Source: Myxococcales bacterium
Lineage (GTDB): Bacteria > Myxococcota_A > Polyangia > Polyangiales > Ga0077539
DNA length: 64,000 bases
NCBI GenBank assembly: GCA_013298625.1
Contig: JAAFIF010000002.1
Span: forward strand, 62,001-126,000
Direction of reading: 5' to 3'
Shown piece after piece: positions 18,411 through 29,707 of this stretch; position 1 is the first letter of the stretch, and every line of letters starts with the position of its first letter. The notes under the pieces were generated by a model, which saw only the letters and a program-made list of their open reading frames with translations, was not told the origin of the DNA and did no database searches. Position numbers and translations under genes: made by a program.

Positions 18411-19518
18411 GCTCGACCTGGGGGTGCACCATCGCGCGCGGCATCACCCGCGCGCGTCCCAGCGGTTCTCCCGCGCGAATCCGCAAGCGACCGTGCACGT
18501 CGAGCACGACCGGCGCCGCGTGAAACCAGGCGGATTCGCTGACCCCGCGCAGGCTCTCGACGCGCGGACCATCCACGACGAGCACCCAGTCCTCGCGCGT
18601 GGCGAGCAGCACCGACGGCTTCACGAGCACCCGCGGGTCGCCGTGCGTGTGCGCCATCGCGTAGTGCGCGAAGTAGAGCAACGCAGGGTCGTCGGCGGCC
18701 AGCGAGCGCAGCGGCTCGATCGCAGCGCGCAGCGAAGCAGCCCGGGACGCGATCGCTTCAGCGTTAGAGTGACAGCGGGTCGTCGCGCCGAAGCACTCGG
18801 CGTCGATCGCGCACTCGGCGCGCAGCGCGAGCCCGCGTTCGTCCAGGGACGCAGCGCTCGTGAGCGAGAGCACCATCACGTCGGCGCGCGCAGGATCGAC
18901 CAGCGACGAGAGCGCTTCGCGCGAGCGCTCTCGGTAGCGCTTCGTCGCGCCCTCGCGCTTCTCCGCGAAATAGCTGCGGTCGAAGAAGGCGCAGTGACGG
19001 TCGATCATCGCCGTCGCGCACGGCTCATCTGCTCGGAGCCACCGCGGCGCATCGGGCAGGAGCAGCAGCGAGGCGAGGGGGCCGTCGAGCGCGACTTCGT
19101 CGTCGCGCGCGTCGAGCTCGACGTGCATCGAGAGCGCGAGATCGGCTCGCACACGAATTCGAGTCGGCTGTATTTTCACTCGCCGATCGCTTCGATTAAA
19201 CGACCGCTCGCACTCGACGACGGCGCCGATCGGCTCGATCGCGAGCCCGGTCTCGACGCGCAGCGCCAGCCCTTCGCGCGAGGGAACGACGGTGACGCTC
19301 GGGTCCGAGCACAGCCACTGCCCACGCCGCCTGACGAGCGCGATCGGGCGCGGCGGGCGCAGCGAGAGCCCCGCGCCGTTGCCCTCGACGAACGGGACGC
19401 ACGACTGCGCCGCGCGCAGCGGGACGTTGCCGTCGAGCAGCGGAGACGGAGCGCTCAGGCTCCACGCGTGCTCGCGCAGCGCCCAGACGCGCAGGCGTGG
19501 GTCATCCTCCGCAGCCAC
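18403..19518 (-). CDS. Uncharacterised protein, third gene of the Gly/Cys-tail operon
   Basis: A 371-residue protein with no signal peptide or membrane segment. I do not recognise a family. It has scattered Cys residues (CVPFVEGNGAGLSLRPP near 35-50; ATAMIDRHCAFFDRSYF near 180) and a motif-like FAHYAMAHTHGDPR near the C-terminus. No ATG fits the frame at its start. The GTG at 19518 lies inside the end of the upstream gene (17-bp overlap), and GTGs at 19551/19554 would overlap more; the start is therefore uncertain. The overlap implies co-transcription with the two genes upstream. Its stop overlaps tyrS on the other strand by 8 bp. Because it travels with the Gly/Cys-tail membrane protein, it may belong to the same process; no function can be assigned. 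Confidence 0.6.
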   Translation of the reverse strand: MAAEDDPRLRVWALREHAWSLSAPSPLLDGNVPLRAAQSCVPFVEGNGAGLSLRPPRPIALVRRRGQWLCSDPSVTVVPSREGLALRVETGLAIEPIGAVVECERSFNRSDRRVKIQPTRIRVRADLALSMHVELDARDDEVALDGPLASLLLLPDAPRWLRADEPCATAMIDRHCAFFDRSYFAEKREGATKRYRERSREALSSLVDPARADVMVLSLTSAASLDERGLALRAECAIDAECFGATTRCHSNAEAIASRAASLRAAIEPLRSLAADDPALLYFAHYAMAHTHGDPRVLVKPSVLLATREDWVLVVDGPRVESLRGVSESAWFHAAPVVLDVHGRLRIRAGEPLGRARVMPRAMVHPQVELR

Positions 19519-20716
19519 CGCCACCGCCGCCGCCGCCGCATCCTCCGCCACCACCGCCGCAGCTGCTGCTGCTGCACGAGCTCGATCCGCCCGAGCCGCC
19601 TTGGCCTGCGTTCTTGATCGCGAGCCCCACCACGAAGGCCGCGAAGCCGATGCCCGCGCCCGTGATAAAGCCCGCGAGCCCGAAGGCGAGCGGCGCGATC
19701 ACGTAGACGGACGCAACCAGCGGAGCTGCGGAGCTGAAGTCGCCGTCCTTGTTCTTGATCAACGCGGTCGCGCCCAGCGCCAACGCGAGCAGGATCGACA
19801 CGGCGATGGGCAGCCGCGTGCCGAACACCGTGATCATCATGAGCGCGACGAGCGACGGGGCGAGCGAGAGGCCGAGCACCTCGAGGACCTTCGCGTTCCA
19901 CTGACGTTGCTCGCCTTCGGGCAGAACGGGCGGCGGAAGCTCGTCAGGCTTCGGCAGCGGAGCAGGCGCGCGGTACACCTCGGGGCTGACGCTCGGCGGC
20001 GCGTAGGCCGGCGCTGGAGCGGGTGGAATCACCCCCTTCTCGTCGAGCAACTTGCGACGACGCGCACCCAGCCCGAGCAAGAGCGCGACGCTCAGCCCTG
20101 CGATCCCCACGACCGATGCGAATCCCGTCGGCGCGCCGATCGAAGTCGGTCGCGAGAACGCGAAGCGATGCGTGCCCCGCGCGCGGCACACAAACGCGTC
20201 CCCTTCGCTGCGGCAGCCGTCGCCCTTCAGCTCGAATCCGCCGAGCGCGCGCAGCTCGGTCTCGCCCACCTCGACGCGAAACTGCGGAGCCCACTCGAGC
20301 TCACCCTCGGCGTGCGACCAGAACATTCGCTCGTTGAAGTCCTGCGTGAACTCCAGCACGACGTGCCGCACCTCTTCGCTGTCGTTGACCGGCGACCCGC
20401 CCGAGAGCGCGTACTCGAGCTTCCACTGCCGGGACGACTCTTCGCGACGCGCGGTCACGGTCAGCGGCTCGCCCTCACGCGTGTGCGCGCGAAGGTTGCG
20501 CACCTCGCGCTCACCCACGAACTTGAACCCGTCGCGTTTGTTCTCACTGGTGAAAGAGCGGTACTCGAGCTCCATCCGTACGTCGAACGCCCCGCGCCGC
20601 TCAGCGCTGGGCTGCACTTGCAACACGTAGCGCTGGATCGTCGTCGCCCACGCCGAACCCGCGCCGACGAGCAGCGCTGACGCCACGATCACCGCATGAA
20701 ATAAGCGGTGAATCAC
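19502..20716 (-). CDS. Membrane protein with Gly/Cys-rich C-terminal tail
   Basis: A 404-residue protein starting with GTG in a GTGA overlap with the preceding gene. Order: signal peptide (1-~24, HAVIVASALLVGAGSAWA), a beta-rich extracytoplasmic domain (~25-200) reminiscent of the DUF2207-type fold, a first membrane segment (VVGIAGLSVALLLGLGA), a Pro-rich cytosolic linker (~255-300), then three or four further membrane segments (for example LPIAVSILLALALGATALI). The last 32 residues (373-404) contain only Gly, Ser and Cys, with Cys at 381, 386, 393 and 402. Such tails on membrane proteins recall the TIGR04222 group and related families, which I remember being found near DUF692 genes. Here a DUF692/MNIO gene is divergent only two genes away. 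The tail is a candidate site for cysteine modification (inference). Confidence 0.75.
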   Translation of the reverse strand: MIHRLFHAVIVASALLVGAGSAWATTIQRYVLQVQPSAERRGAFDVRMELEYRSFTSENKRDGFKFVGEREVRNLRAHTREGEPLTVTARREESSRQWKLEYALSGGSPVNDSEEVRHVVLEFTQDFNERMFWSHAEGELEWAPQFRVEVGETELRALGGFELKGDGCRSEGDAFVCRARGTHRFAFSRPTSIGAPTGFASVVGIAGLSVALLLGLGARRRKLLDEKGVIPPAPAPAYAPPSVSPEVYRAPAPLPKPDELPPPVLPEGEQRQWNAKVLEVLGLSLAPSLVALMMITVFGTRLPIAVSILLALALGATALIKNKDGDFSSAAPLVASVYVIAPLAFGLAGFITGAGIGFAAFVVGLAIKNAGQGGSGGSSSCSSSSCGGGGGGCGGGGGGGGCGG

Positions 20717-21477
20717 GGCTTCACCTCGTAGCGATCGACCCACTGCGCCAGCGCGTCGGTCACGGACAAGAGCGTCGAGAGCGCGTCCAGCGGCGCGATG
20801 GGGCTCTTGGCCGCGCGGATCGAGACGAGCGCAGCGCCGAGGGCCTTGGTGTCGATCCCGCACCGCTTCTCGAGCGCCGCGAGCAACGCCGCGTCGTCGG
20901 AGAGCACACCGTCGCCCGTGAGCACCATCAGGTGGTGCGCCGCGACGAGCAGCCGATCGACGCCGTCACGAATGGCCTGCGACGGATCATCACGCGACGG
21001 CCCTGCGGCGAGCCCCGCCAGCACGCGGTTGCGAATGCGCCGAGACAGCCCGCGCAGCTCGAGCTCGATCGAGTGCCGCAAGTGCTCCCGTGTGACCTCG
21101 GTCTCGGCGAACGGATCCGAGCCGAGCAGGACTCGGTGACGAGCCTTCCACTCGCTGAATTCCAGGGCAAACACGTCGGCGGCGCGCGAGAGCTCTTCGG
21201 TCGTGAGCAGCCGCACGCGCACCCCGGCGCGCATCGGCGCAGAGAGCGCCTCGGCCAGCGCGCCCAGCCGCGGCAGGTACGCGCCCTTCACGATCGCCAG
21301 CAGCTCTGGAGCCTGCGCGCGGTCTCCGCGGGTCGGGTTGAGCGCCGCGCCGACGATCACGACCGACGAGAGCGCGTCGCCGAGCCCCCGTTCGAGCGCT
21401 GTTTTTGCTGCGTCGATCGATGCGAGGCTCTTGGCCGGCAGCCATCGCGCGGGGTCGTCGCTTCTCTCGTCTCCCAT
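20713..21477 (-). CDS. Uncharacterised protein, possible degenerate nucleotidyltransferase fold
   Basis: A 254-residue soluble protein. The ATG at 21477 (MGDERSDDPARW) has a strong GGAGGAG site just upstream. The N-terminal half has the rhythm of a nucleotidyltransferase-like domain (SSVVIVGAALNPTRGD, then LALEFSEWKARHRVLLGSDPF-like region near 105-125, where family members carry an E..D/H region), but the GS-x-D-x-D catalytic signature is absent. A helical C-terminal half follows. If the fold call is right it would be inactive as a transferase; the call is by eye and weak. It is the first gene of the minus-strand operon with the Gly/Cys-tail membrane protein and is divergent from the MNIO gene, with 97 bp between starts. 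Confidence 0.55.
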   Translation of the reverse strand: MGDERSDDPARWLPAKSLASIDAAKTALERGLGDALSSVVIVGAALNPTRGDRAQAPELLAIVKGAYLPRLGALAEALSAPMRAGVRVRLLTTEELSRAADVFALEFSEWKARHRVLLGSDPFAETEVTREHLRHSIELELRGLSRRIRNRVLAGLAAGPSRDDPSQAIRDGVDRLLVAAHHLMVLTGDGVLSDDAALLAALEKRCGIDTKALGAALVSIRAAKSPIAPLDALSTLLSVTDALAQWVDRYEVKP

Positions 21478-21574
21478 GTGCTCCTCCAGCTCCCTGTTGA
21501 ACGCGGCGGATCTTCGCACGACGCGCGCTCGTCGCGCACCGCGCGCAGGTGTGCTCTTCTCTCGGCACGCAGCG

Positions 21575-22408
21575 ATGCCGCGCGCCTCTGTCGGAATCGG
21601 TCTCCGCGACGCCTACGTCGAACCGCTGCGCGACCTGCGCGATCGGCGCGCGCTCGACGTGCTCGAAGTCATGATCGACGACGCCCAGTTCGATCGCCGT
21701 CGGATGGACGCATGGCGCTCGCTCGGCCAACGGTGGCCGCTCGTCGCGCACGGCGTCGCGCTCGGCCCAGGCGACGCGATCGGGCTCGACCGCGAGTACG
21801 TGCGCGCCGTCAGCGCAGACCTCGCCGCGGTGGGCGCGCGTTGGTACAGCGATCACCTGTGTTTTCTCAGGGTCGCCGGCGAGCGCGGCCCGATCGACCT
21901 CGGGCATTTCGCGCCCCTCGCGCTCGACGACGGCGACCTCGCGGTGCTCCGTGACAACGCCGCCGCGCTGCGCGAGCAGTACGCAGGGACGTTCTTGCTC
22001 GAGAACCCCGCGGACATCCTGGGCTTCGCGGGGCAGGGCGACGCCCACGGACGAGAGAGCGGACGACGGTACACGGCGGCGCTGCGCGCGTGCGCCGCAG
22101 GCGCGCTGCTCGACGTCACCAACCTCGCGCTGCAAGCGCGCAACGACGGATTCAGCGCGGGGGTGTTTCTCGACGAGCTCGACTGGGATCGGGTCGTCGA
22201 AGTGCACCTCGCGGGCGGTCGACGGTCCGGTGGACTGTGGATCGACTCGCACGATCACCCGGTGGACGAAGAAGCATGGGCGCTGCTCGAGCACGTCGCG
22301 CGCCGCGCGGACAACCTTCGCGCGGTGATCATCGAGCGCGACGACCGGCTGCCGACGCTCGAGGTGCTGCTCGACGAGGTCGCTCACGCGCGCAGGCTCC
22401 TGCCATGA
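21575..22408 (+). CDS. DUF692 / multinuclear non-heme iron oxidase (MNIO)
   Basis: A 277-residue TIM-barrel protein carrying the DUF692 motif series in order: VLEVMID (E31), AHGVALGPGD (H59), YSDHLCF (D93, H94), LLENPADIL (E143, N144), LDVTNLALQ (D180, N183), EVHLAG (E209, H211), DSHDHP (D224, H226, D227, H228) and IIERDD (E254). These supply the metal ligands in characterised members. MNIOs such as MbnB and TglH oxidise cysteine in ribosomally made peptides using two or three iron ions, usually with a partner protein. The ATG at 21575 begins at the conserved N-terminus (VGIGLR). The gene is coupled by ATGA overlap to a 77-residue gene and divergent from the Gly/Cys-tail operon. Family call strong; the substrate is inferred. 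Confidence 0.9.
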   Translation: MPRASVGIGLRDAYVEPLRDLRDRRALDVLEVMIDDAQFDRRRMDAWRSLGQRWPLVAHGVALGPGDAIGLDREYVRAVSADLAAVGARWYSDHLCFLRVAGERGPIDLGHFAPLALDDGDLAVLRDNAAALREQYAGTFLLENPADILGFAGQGDAHGRESGRRYTAALRACAAGALLDVTNLALQARNDGFSAGVFLDELDWDRVVEVHLAGGRRSGGLWIDSHDHPVDEEAWALLEHVARRADNLRAVIIERDDRLPTLEVLLDEVAHARRLLP

Positions 22409-22638
22409 GCGAGAGCGCGAAGCGACAGAGCGCGCTCGGCCGCATGATGCTCGACGAAGCGTTCGAGGCCCGCGTGCGAAGCGAGCCAGCGAGGGTCGCC
22501 GAAGAGCTCTCGCTGCCCCTCTCGTTTGTGCTCGAGCTCGCGGCGATCAGCGCCGAGCGCGTGCGCGCGTTTCGCGCGAGCCAGCGCCACAAGGACGCAG
22601 TGCGCGGAGGAAAGCCCCCGACGAAGCTCCGCTGGTAG
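22405..22638 (+). CDS. Small protein coupled to the MNIO gene (candidate partner or leader-type peptide)
   Basis: A 77-residue protein whose ATG overlaps the MNIO stop (ATGA at 22405-22408). It contains no Cys, so it cannot itself be a cysteine-modified core. The sequence is helical: SALGRMMLDEAFEARVRSEP, then ARVAEELSLPLSFVLELAAI, similar in pattern to Nif11-like or 'FRxxLxxDPxxVxxExGLS' leader/partner domains. It ends in a basic, disordered tail (KDAVRGGKPPTKLRW). MNIO enzymes usually need a partner that recruits substrate, and this could be one. It is convergent with the cytochrome gene with only 3 bp between stops. Identity unproven. Confidence 0.7.
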   Translation: MSESAKRQSALGRMMLDEAFEARVRSEPARVAEELSLPLSFVLELAAISAERVRAFRASQRHKDAVRGGKPPTKLRW

Positions 22639-22641
22639 CGC

Positions 22642-23054
22642 TCAGCGCGCAGCGAACCCGCGCACGAGCCGCACGAGCAGCTGCACCGCTTCGGGCCGAA
22701 GCGACGCGAAGGCGGGCATGCGACCGTTCTTTCCGTTGGTGATCGACGCGGCGAACTGCGCGTCGCTGCCGCTGCTCTGAAACTCCGCCGTGCTCATGTC
22801 CGGCGGACGAATGGCCGATTGCGGCCCGTCGCCGCGGCCCTCGCGCCCGTGGCACGCGGCGCACTGCGAGGACCACAGCGCGCGCGCGTTGGTGAGCGGG
22901 TCCGTCGGCGCCGCCGCTCCACCAGGGTCCTCCGAGTTGCTGCCCGCGTTCGAGTGATCGCTGGCGCGCCACTCGCGCAGGTCGGCGGGCTTGGACTCGC
23001 AGCCCGAGGCGATCGCACACACAATCAAGCTGACAGCGAATACGCTGGTGCGCA

Positions 23055-23055
<1 letters not shown>
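22642..23055 (-). CDS. Small c-type cytochrome lipoprotein
   Basis: A 137-residue lipoprotein: signal peptide ending ASGC (Cys19), a Ser/Asp/Gly-rich linker, then a monohaem cytochrome c domain with C65-A-A-C68-H69 and a C-terminal GRMPAFA that supplies the likely Met axial ligand. It probably transfers electrons in the periplasm. The ATG at 23055 shares one base with the stop of thiC (TGATG), so it should be translated from the thiC transcript and fall under the TPP riboswitch; a GTG at 23058 is the alternative start. A cytochrome in a thiamine-controlled transcript is unusual. It ends 3 bp from the convergent MNIO-partner gene. Confidence 0.85.
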
Positions 23056-26132
<3,077 letters not shown>

Positions 26133-26136
<4 letters not shown>

Positions 26137-28295
26137 CCGAGCGCGCGATCTACGTCGTCGCGCTGTTCTTCGCCGCCGCGCTCTCGTTCGCCATCGAGCC
26201 CATGGCCGCCAAGGCGCTCTTGCCCGCGCTCGGAGGCTCGTCGGCCGTGTGGACCACGTGCCTCTTGTTCTTTCAGCTCGCGCTGCTCGCGGGCTACGCC
26301 GTGCAGTTCGCGCTCGGCCTCGCGCGCACCGCAAGGACGCGGCTCTTCGCGCACGCCGCGCTGCTCTCTCTGCCGCTGCTGATCGCCCGGTTCGACCTCG
26401 TCGAGCGCGCTTCTTCCGCGGCGCGGTCGAGCAGCCCGGTGCTCGCAGCGCTTGGATTTCTCGCGGCCACCGTGGGCGCGCCGTTCGTCGCGCTCTCGAC
26501 CGTCGCGCCCGCGCTGCAACGCTACTTCACGCTCCGCACGGGGCTGCCGCCGTACTCGCTGTACGCCGCGAGCAACCTCGGGTCCCTCGTCGGGCTCTTC
26601 GCCTATCCGCTCGCCATCGAGCCGCTGCTCTCGCTGCCAGCGCAAGCCACGGCCAGCCGAGTCGCGTACGCGACCGTGGCGCTCGCGGTGATCGCGCTCG
26701 GGCTGCGCGCGACGACGCGCACACAGAATCAAGACGCAGCCGACGACGCCACCGCCGCAAGCGAGCCGAGCGGCGACGCGAAGCCGTGGCTGTGGGCGGG
26801 GCTCGCGGCGATCCCGTCGGCGCTGCTCGCGACGACGAGCGCGCTGATCGCCAGTGATTTGCCGGGTGTTCCGCTGCTGTGGGTGCTTCCGCTGGCGGTG
26901 TACCTCGCGACGTTCGTCGCGGCGTTTCGTCGCGCCCGGCCCGCGCCCGAGTGGGCGTCGCGCGCGCTCGCGCTCGTGGCGCTGCTGCTCGTTCCGCTCA
27001 CCGCGCGCAGGATGACCAGCCCCTTCGCGCTGTTGCTCGGGCTGTACCTGGGCTTTCTCGCGCTGGCGTCGTTCGTCGCCCACGCGAAGCTCGCGTCGCT
27101 CGCGCCCCACGCGCGCAAGCTCGAGGCGTTCTATCTCGCCATCGCCGTCGGCGGCGCGACCGCGACGCTCGCCTTCGGAATCGCCCCCCCCATGCTCCTC
27201 CCAGACCTCTGGGAGATGCCCCTCGCCGTCGCGCTCGCGTGCCTCGCGCGCGTCGATCGCGACCCCGCCCAGGGATCCCCGCACGGTCATCACCGATGGA
27301 CCTTCGCCCCCGCGCTGTGGGTGCTCGCCGTCGCCGCGTGGATGCGGGCGAGGGGCGTCGAGGCGAGCGCGCCGTGGGCCGCGGCCGCGTACGTCCCTGC
27401 CATTTTGCTGGGCGGAAGACACACCGCCCGCCCGATGCGCTTCGCCCTGACGCTGGCGCTCTTCGCCCTCTCGGCCGTCACCTTCGAGGCCGCATCGAGC
27501 CGAACGCTCACCCGCGCGCGAGGCTTCTACGGGACCATGCGCGTCGAGCGCTCGCAGCACGACGACTTCACCGTCCTCGTCCACGGAACCACCATCCACG
27601 GCGTCGAGCGCCGCTCGCTCCGCGGCCAGTGCGTCCCGCGCGCGTACTACTTTCGCGAAGGTCCCCTCGGCCGCGCCATCGCCGCCCGACGCCGCGCGCA
27701 TCCCCCCGCGAGCGTCCTCGCCATCGGCCTCGGAGCGGGCTCCGTCGCGTGCTTCGCCGAGCGCTCCGAGCGATGGACCTTCGTCGAAATCGACCCCGAC
27801 ATCGCCCGCATCGCGCAGGACCCACGCTGGTTTACGTTCTTGTCCGCGAACCCGCTCGAGCGCGCACCAGAAATCAAGATCGCTGACGGAAGGCTGGCCC
27901 TCCGCGACGAGCCGCCGGGGTCGCGCGCGATGATCATCGTCGACGCGTTCAGCTCCGACGCCGTCCCGTTGCACTTGCTCACGCGCGAAGCCCTCGCGCT
28001 CGAGCTGCGCGCGCTCGCGCCCGGCGGATGGATCCTGATGCACATCTCCAACCACGCGCTGTACCTGCCACGCGTGCTCTCGGCGCTCACCCGCGAGAGC
28101 GGCGTCGCAGCCCGCGTCAACGCCGACGCCGTCGACTTCACCCGCCGCGGCAACGCCCCCACGTGGGTGGTCATCGCCCGCACCGAAGCCGAGCTCGCCC
28201 CGCTCGGCGAAGGCTGGATCGCGCTGCCCGACCCGCAAGGACTCAGGGCGTTCACCGACAACCACGCGTCGATCGTCCCCGTCATCCGCTGGTAG
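26133..28295 (+). CDS. Polytopic membrane protein fused to a spermidine-synthase-like domain
   Basis: A 720-residue protein starting with TTG in a 4-bp overlap with the preceding gene; no ATG fits before the first membrane helix. The first ~470 residues hold about ten membrane segments (for example IYVVALFFAAALSFAIEPMAAKAL, LALLAGYAVQFALGL). The last ~230 residues form a Rossmann methyltransferase-like domain with VLAIGLGAGSVACF near 528-541 and FVEIDPDIARIAQDP, the nucleotide-binding acidic residue, then IIVDAFSSDAVPLHLLT, which matches the spermidine synthase fold. Such membrane-fused proteins are widespread in this phylum but their product is unknown; polyamine synthesis is not established, and the active-site acid of true spermidine synthases should be checked. 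It is convergent with mrfB, 3 bp apart. Confidence 0.8.
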
Positions 28296-28298
28296 CGA

Positions 28299-29702
28299 TC
28301 ACCACCCGTCGAGGCCGGGCAAGCGCAGCGAGCTCACCCGCACGCGCTCTTCGAGCCGCGCGAGACGCTTGAGCATCGCGTCGTCTTTCTCCGCTCCGAT
28401 CGCGCGGCGAGCGTGCTCGAGCGCGCGCCACGGGTCTCTGTACTTGTGCTCGTAGAGCTTGCTCAGCTCGAGGTGCGCCCACGCGTCGTCCGGCGCGTGG
28501 TCGAGCACCTGCAGCAGCGCCTCTTTCGACCGGCCGTGCTCGCCGCGCTTGCGATGCGCCTTCGCCGCCACCGCACCAGCGCGCACCGCGACCGATCGAT
28601 CCTTGTCCATCCCCGCACGGTCCAGCGCTTCGCCCGCCATCGCGATCGCGAGCCCGTGATCGCCGGCGCGCAGCGCGGTCTTCGCGAGCCCCGCCATGTC
28701 GCTGGCCTCGAAGCGCCCGACCGCGTCGTCGCCGGACGCGCGCGCGGCGAGCTCGCCCACCAGCGCCGCCATCGCGATCACGTCCCAAAGGTTGTGCTCG
28801 ATCACCGGCAAGAGCCCCTCGGCGTCGCCGTGCCGCAAAAAAGCAGTGTATCGCGAGGGGATCTCCGAGCCGTGCACGTCGCCCTCTCGTACGAAGCCGA
28901 GGACGTCGCGCTCCAAGTGAACGAGCCTGCACTGGTCCATGCGATCGCCGTAAATCCTTCGGGCTACGTGGACCAGGTCGAAGTGCGGCGGCGTCTCTGG
29001 CACGCCCAAGCGATTCATGATGAACCGCGCGCGCAGCAGCGGAAGGTCGAACGCCTTTCCGTTGAACGAGACGATCGACGTGCACTGCTCGAGCCGCTCG
29101 CGCAGGGCGAGCAGCAGCGCGGGCTCTTCAGAGGGCTCGCGCAGAAACCACTGCTCGACGACGAAGCGCCCGTCCTCGAAGCGCCCTGCGCCCACGAGAA
29201 AGGCCATCATTCCGGTGCCGCCCGACAGGCCCGTGGTCTCGGTGTCGACGAAGAGCGCGCGGCTCGGGTCGAAGCCCTCGAGCTTGCGGTCGATCGCCAG
29301 CGTCGCAACGGCTTCGGGCCTCGCCGCGAGCGCGCTCTTCAGCGGAACGTGCCCGTGCGTCGCCGTCACGTCGTACACCCTCGATCGCACGTCCACCGGG
29401 CCATCGCTGCGCTCGACGCGCACGAAGGGCAGCTCTGCCAGCGCCTTCTCTTTGGCCTCGCGCGTCGCGCGCTCGACGCGCTTGCTCGGCTTCTGCGCCA
29501 GCGCCCGCACACGCTCGCGCAGCTCTTCGATGCGACGCTTTCGCTCGCGGTCTCGATCGGACTGCTCGTCGAGCGCGATCGGCAGGACGCCCTCGCGCGG
29601 CGCTTCGACAGCGGCCTCGTGCGCCGCGGGTTCAGTCGCGACCTCCTCGACGGGCGCGGTCTTCGCCGCGAGACGCGCGAGCTTCTTTCGCAGGTCCGCC
29701 AT
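28299..29702 (-). CDS. mrfB: MrfB-like exonuclease with RNase H fold and TPR tail
   Basis: A 467-residue protein. The nuclease core has the DEDDh catalytic set: D153 and E155 in FVDTETTG, D219 in SFNGKAFDLPLL, H303 and D307 in IEHNLWDV. The preceding ~90 residues are a charged linker (EELRERVRALAQKPSKR), and the last ~130 residues are TPR-like helices. In Bacillus subtilis the partner exonuclease MrfB (YprB) and helicase MrfA (YprA) repair mitomycin-C lesions; this gene follows mrfA after 5 bp, in the same order, which supports the call. The ATG at 29702 begins MADLRKKLARL. The TPR tail may contact other proteins. It is convergent with the membrane-fused gene. Confidence 0.88.
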   Translation of the reverse strand: MADLRKKLARLAAKTAPVEEVATEPAAHEAAVEAPREGVLPIALDEQSDRDRERKRRIEELRERVRALAQKPSKRVERATREAKEKALAELPFVRVERSDGPVDVRSRVYDVTATHGHVPLKSALAARPEAVATLAIDRKLEGFDPSRALFVDTETTGLSGGTGMMAFLVGAGRFEDGRFVVEQWFLREPSEEPALLLALRERLEQCTSIVSFNGKAFDLPLLRARFIMNRLGVPETPPHFDLVHVARRIYGDRMDQCRLVHLERDVLGFVREGDVHGSEIPSRYTAFLRHGDAEGLLPVIEHNLWDVIAMAALVGELAARASGDDAVGRFEASDMAGLAKTALRAGDHGLAIAMAGEALDRAGMDKDRSVAVRAGAVAAKAHRKRGEHGRSKEALLQVLDHAPDDAWAHLELSKLYEHKYRDPWRALEHARRAIGAEKDDAMLKRLARLEERVRVSSLRLPGLDGW

Positions 29703-29707
29703 CGCGC

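Noticed and set aside
18424..20680. Long plus-strand frames over the Gly/Cys-tail operon
   Set aside because: Arg/Ala/Glu-rich shadows of the minus-strand genes.
20713..21477. Active nucleotidyltransferase
   Set aside because: The metal-binding GS-x-D-x-D signature is missing; only the loose fold rhythm is seen.
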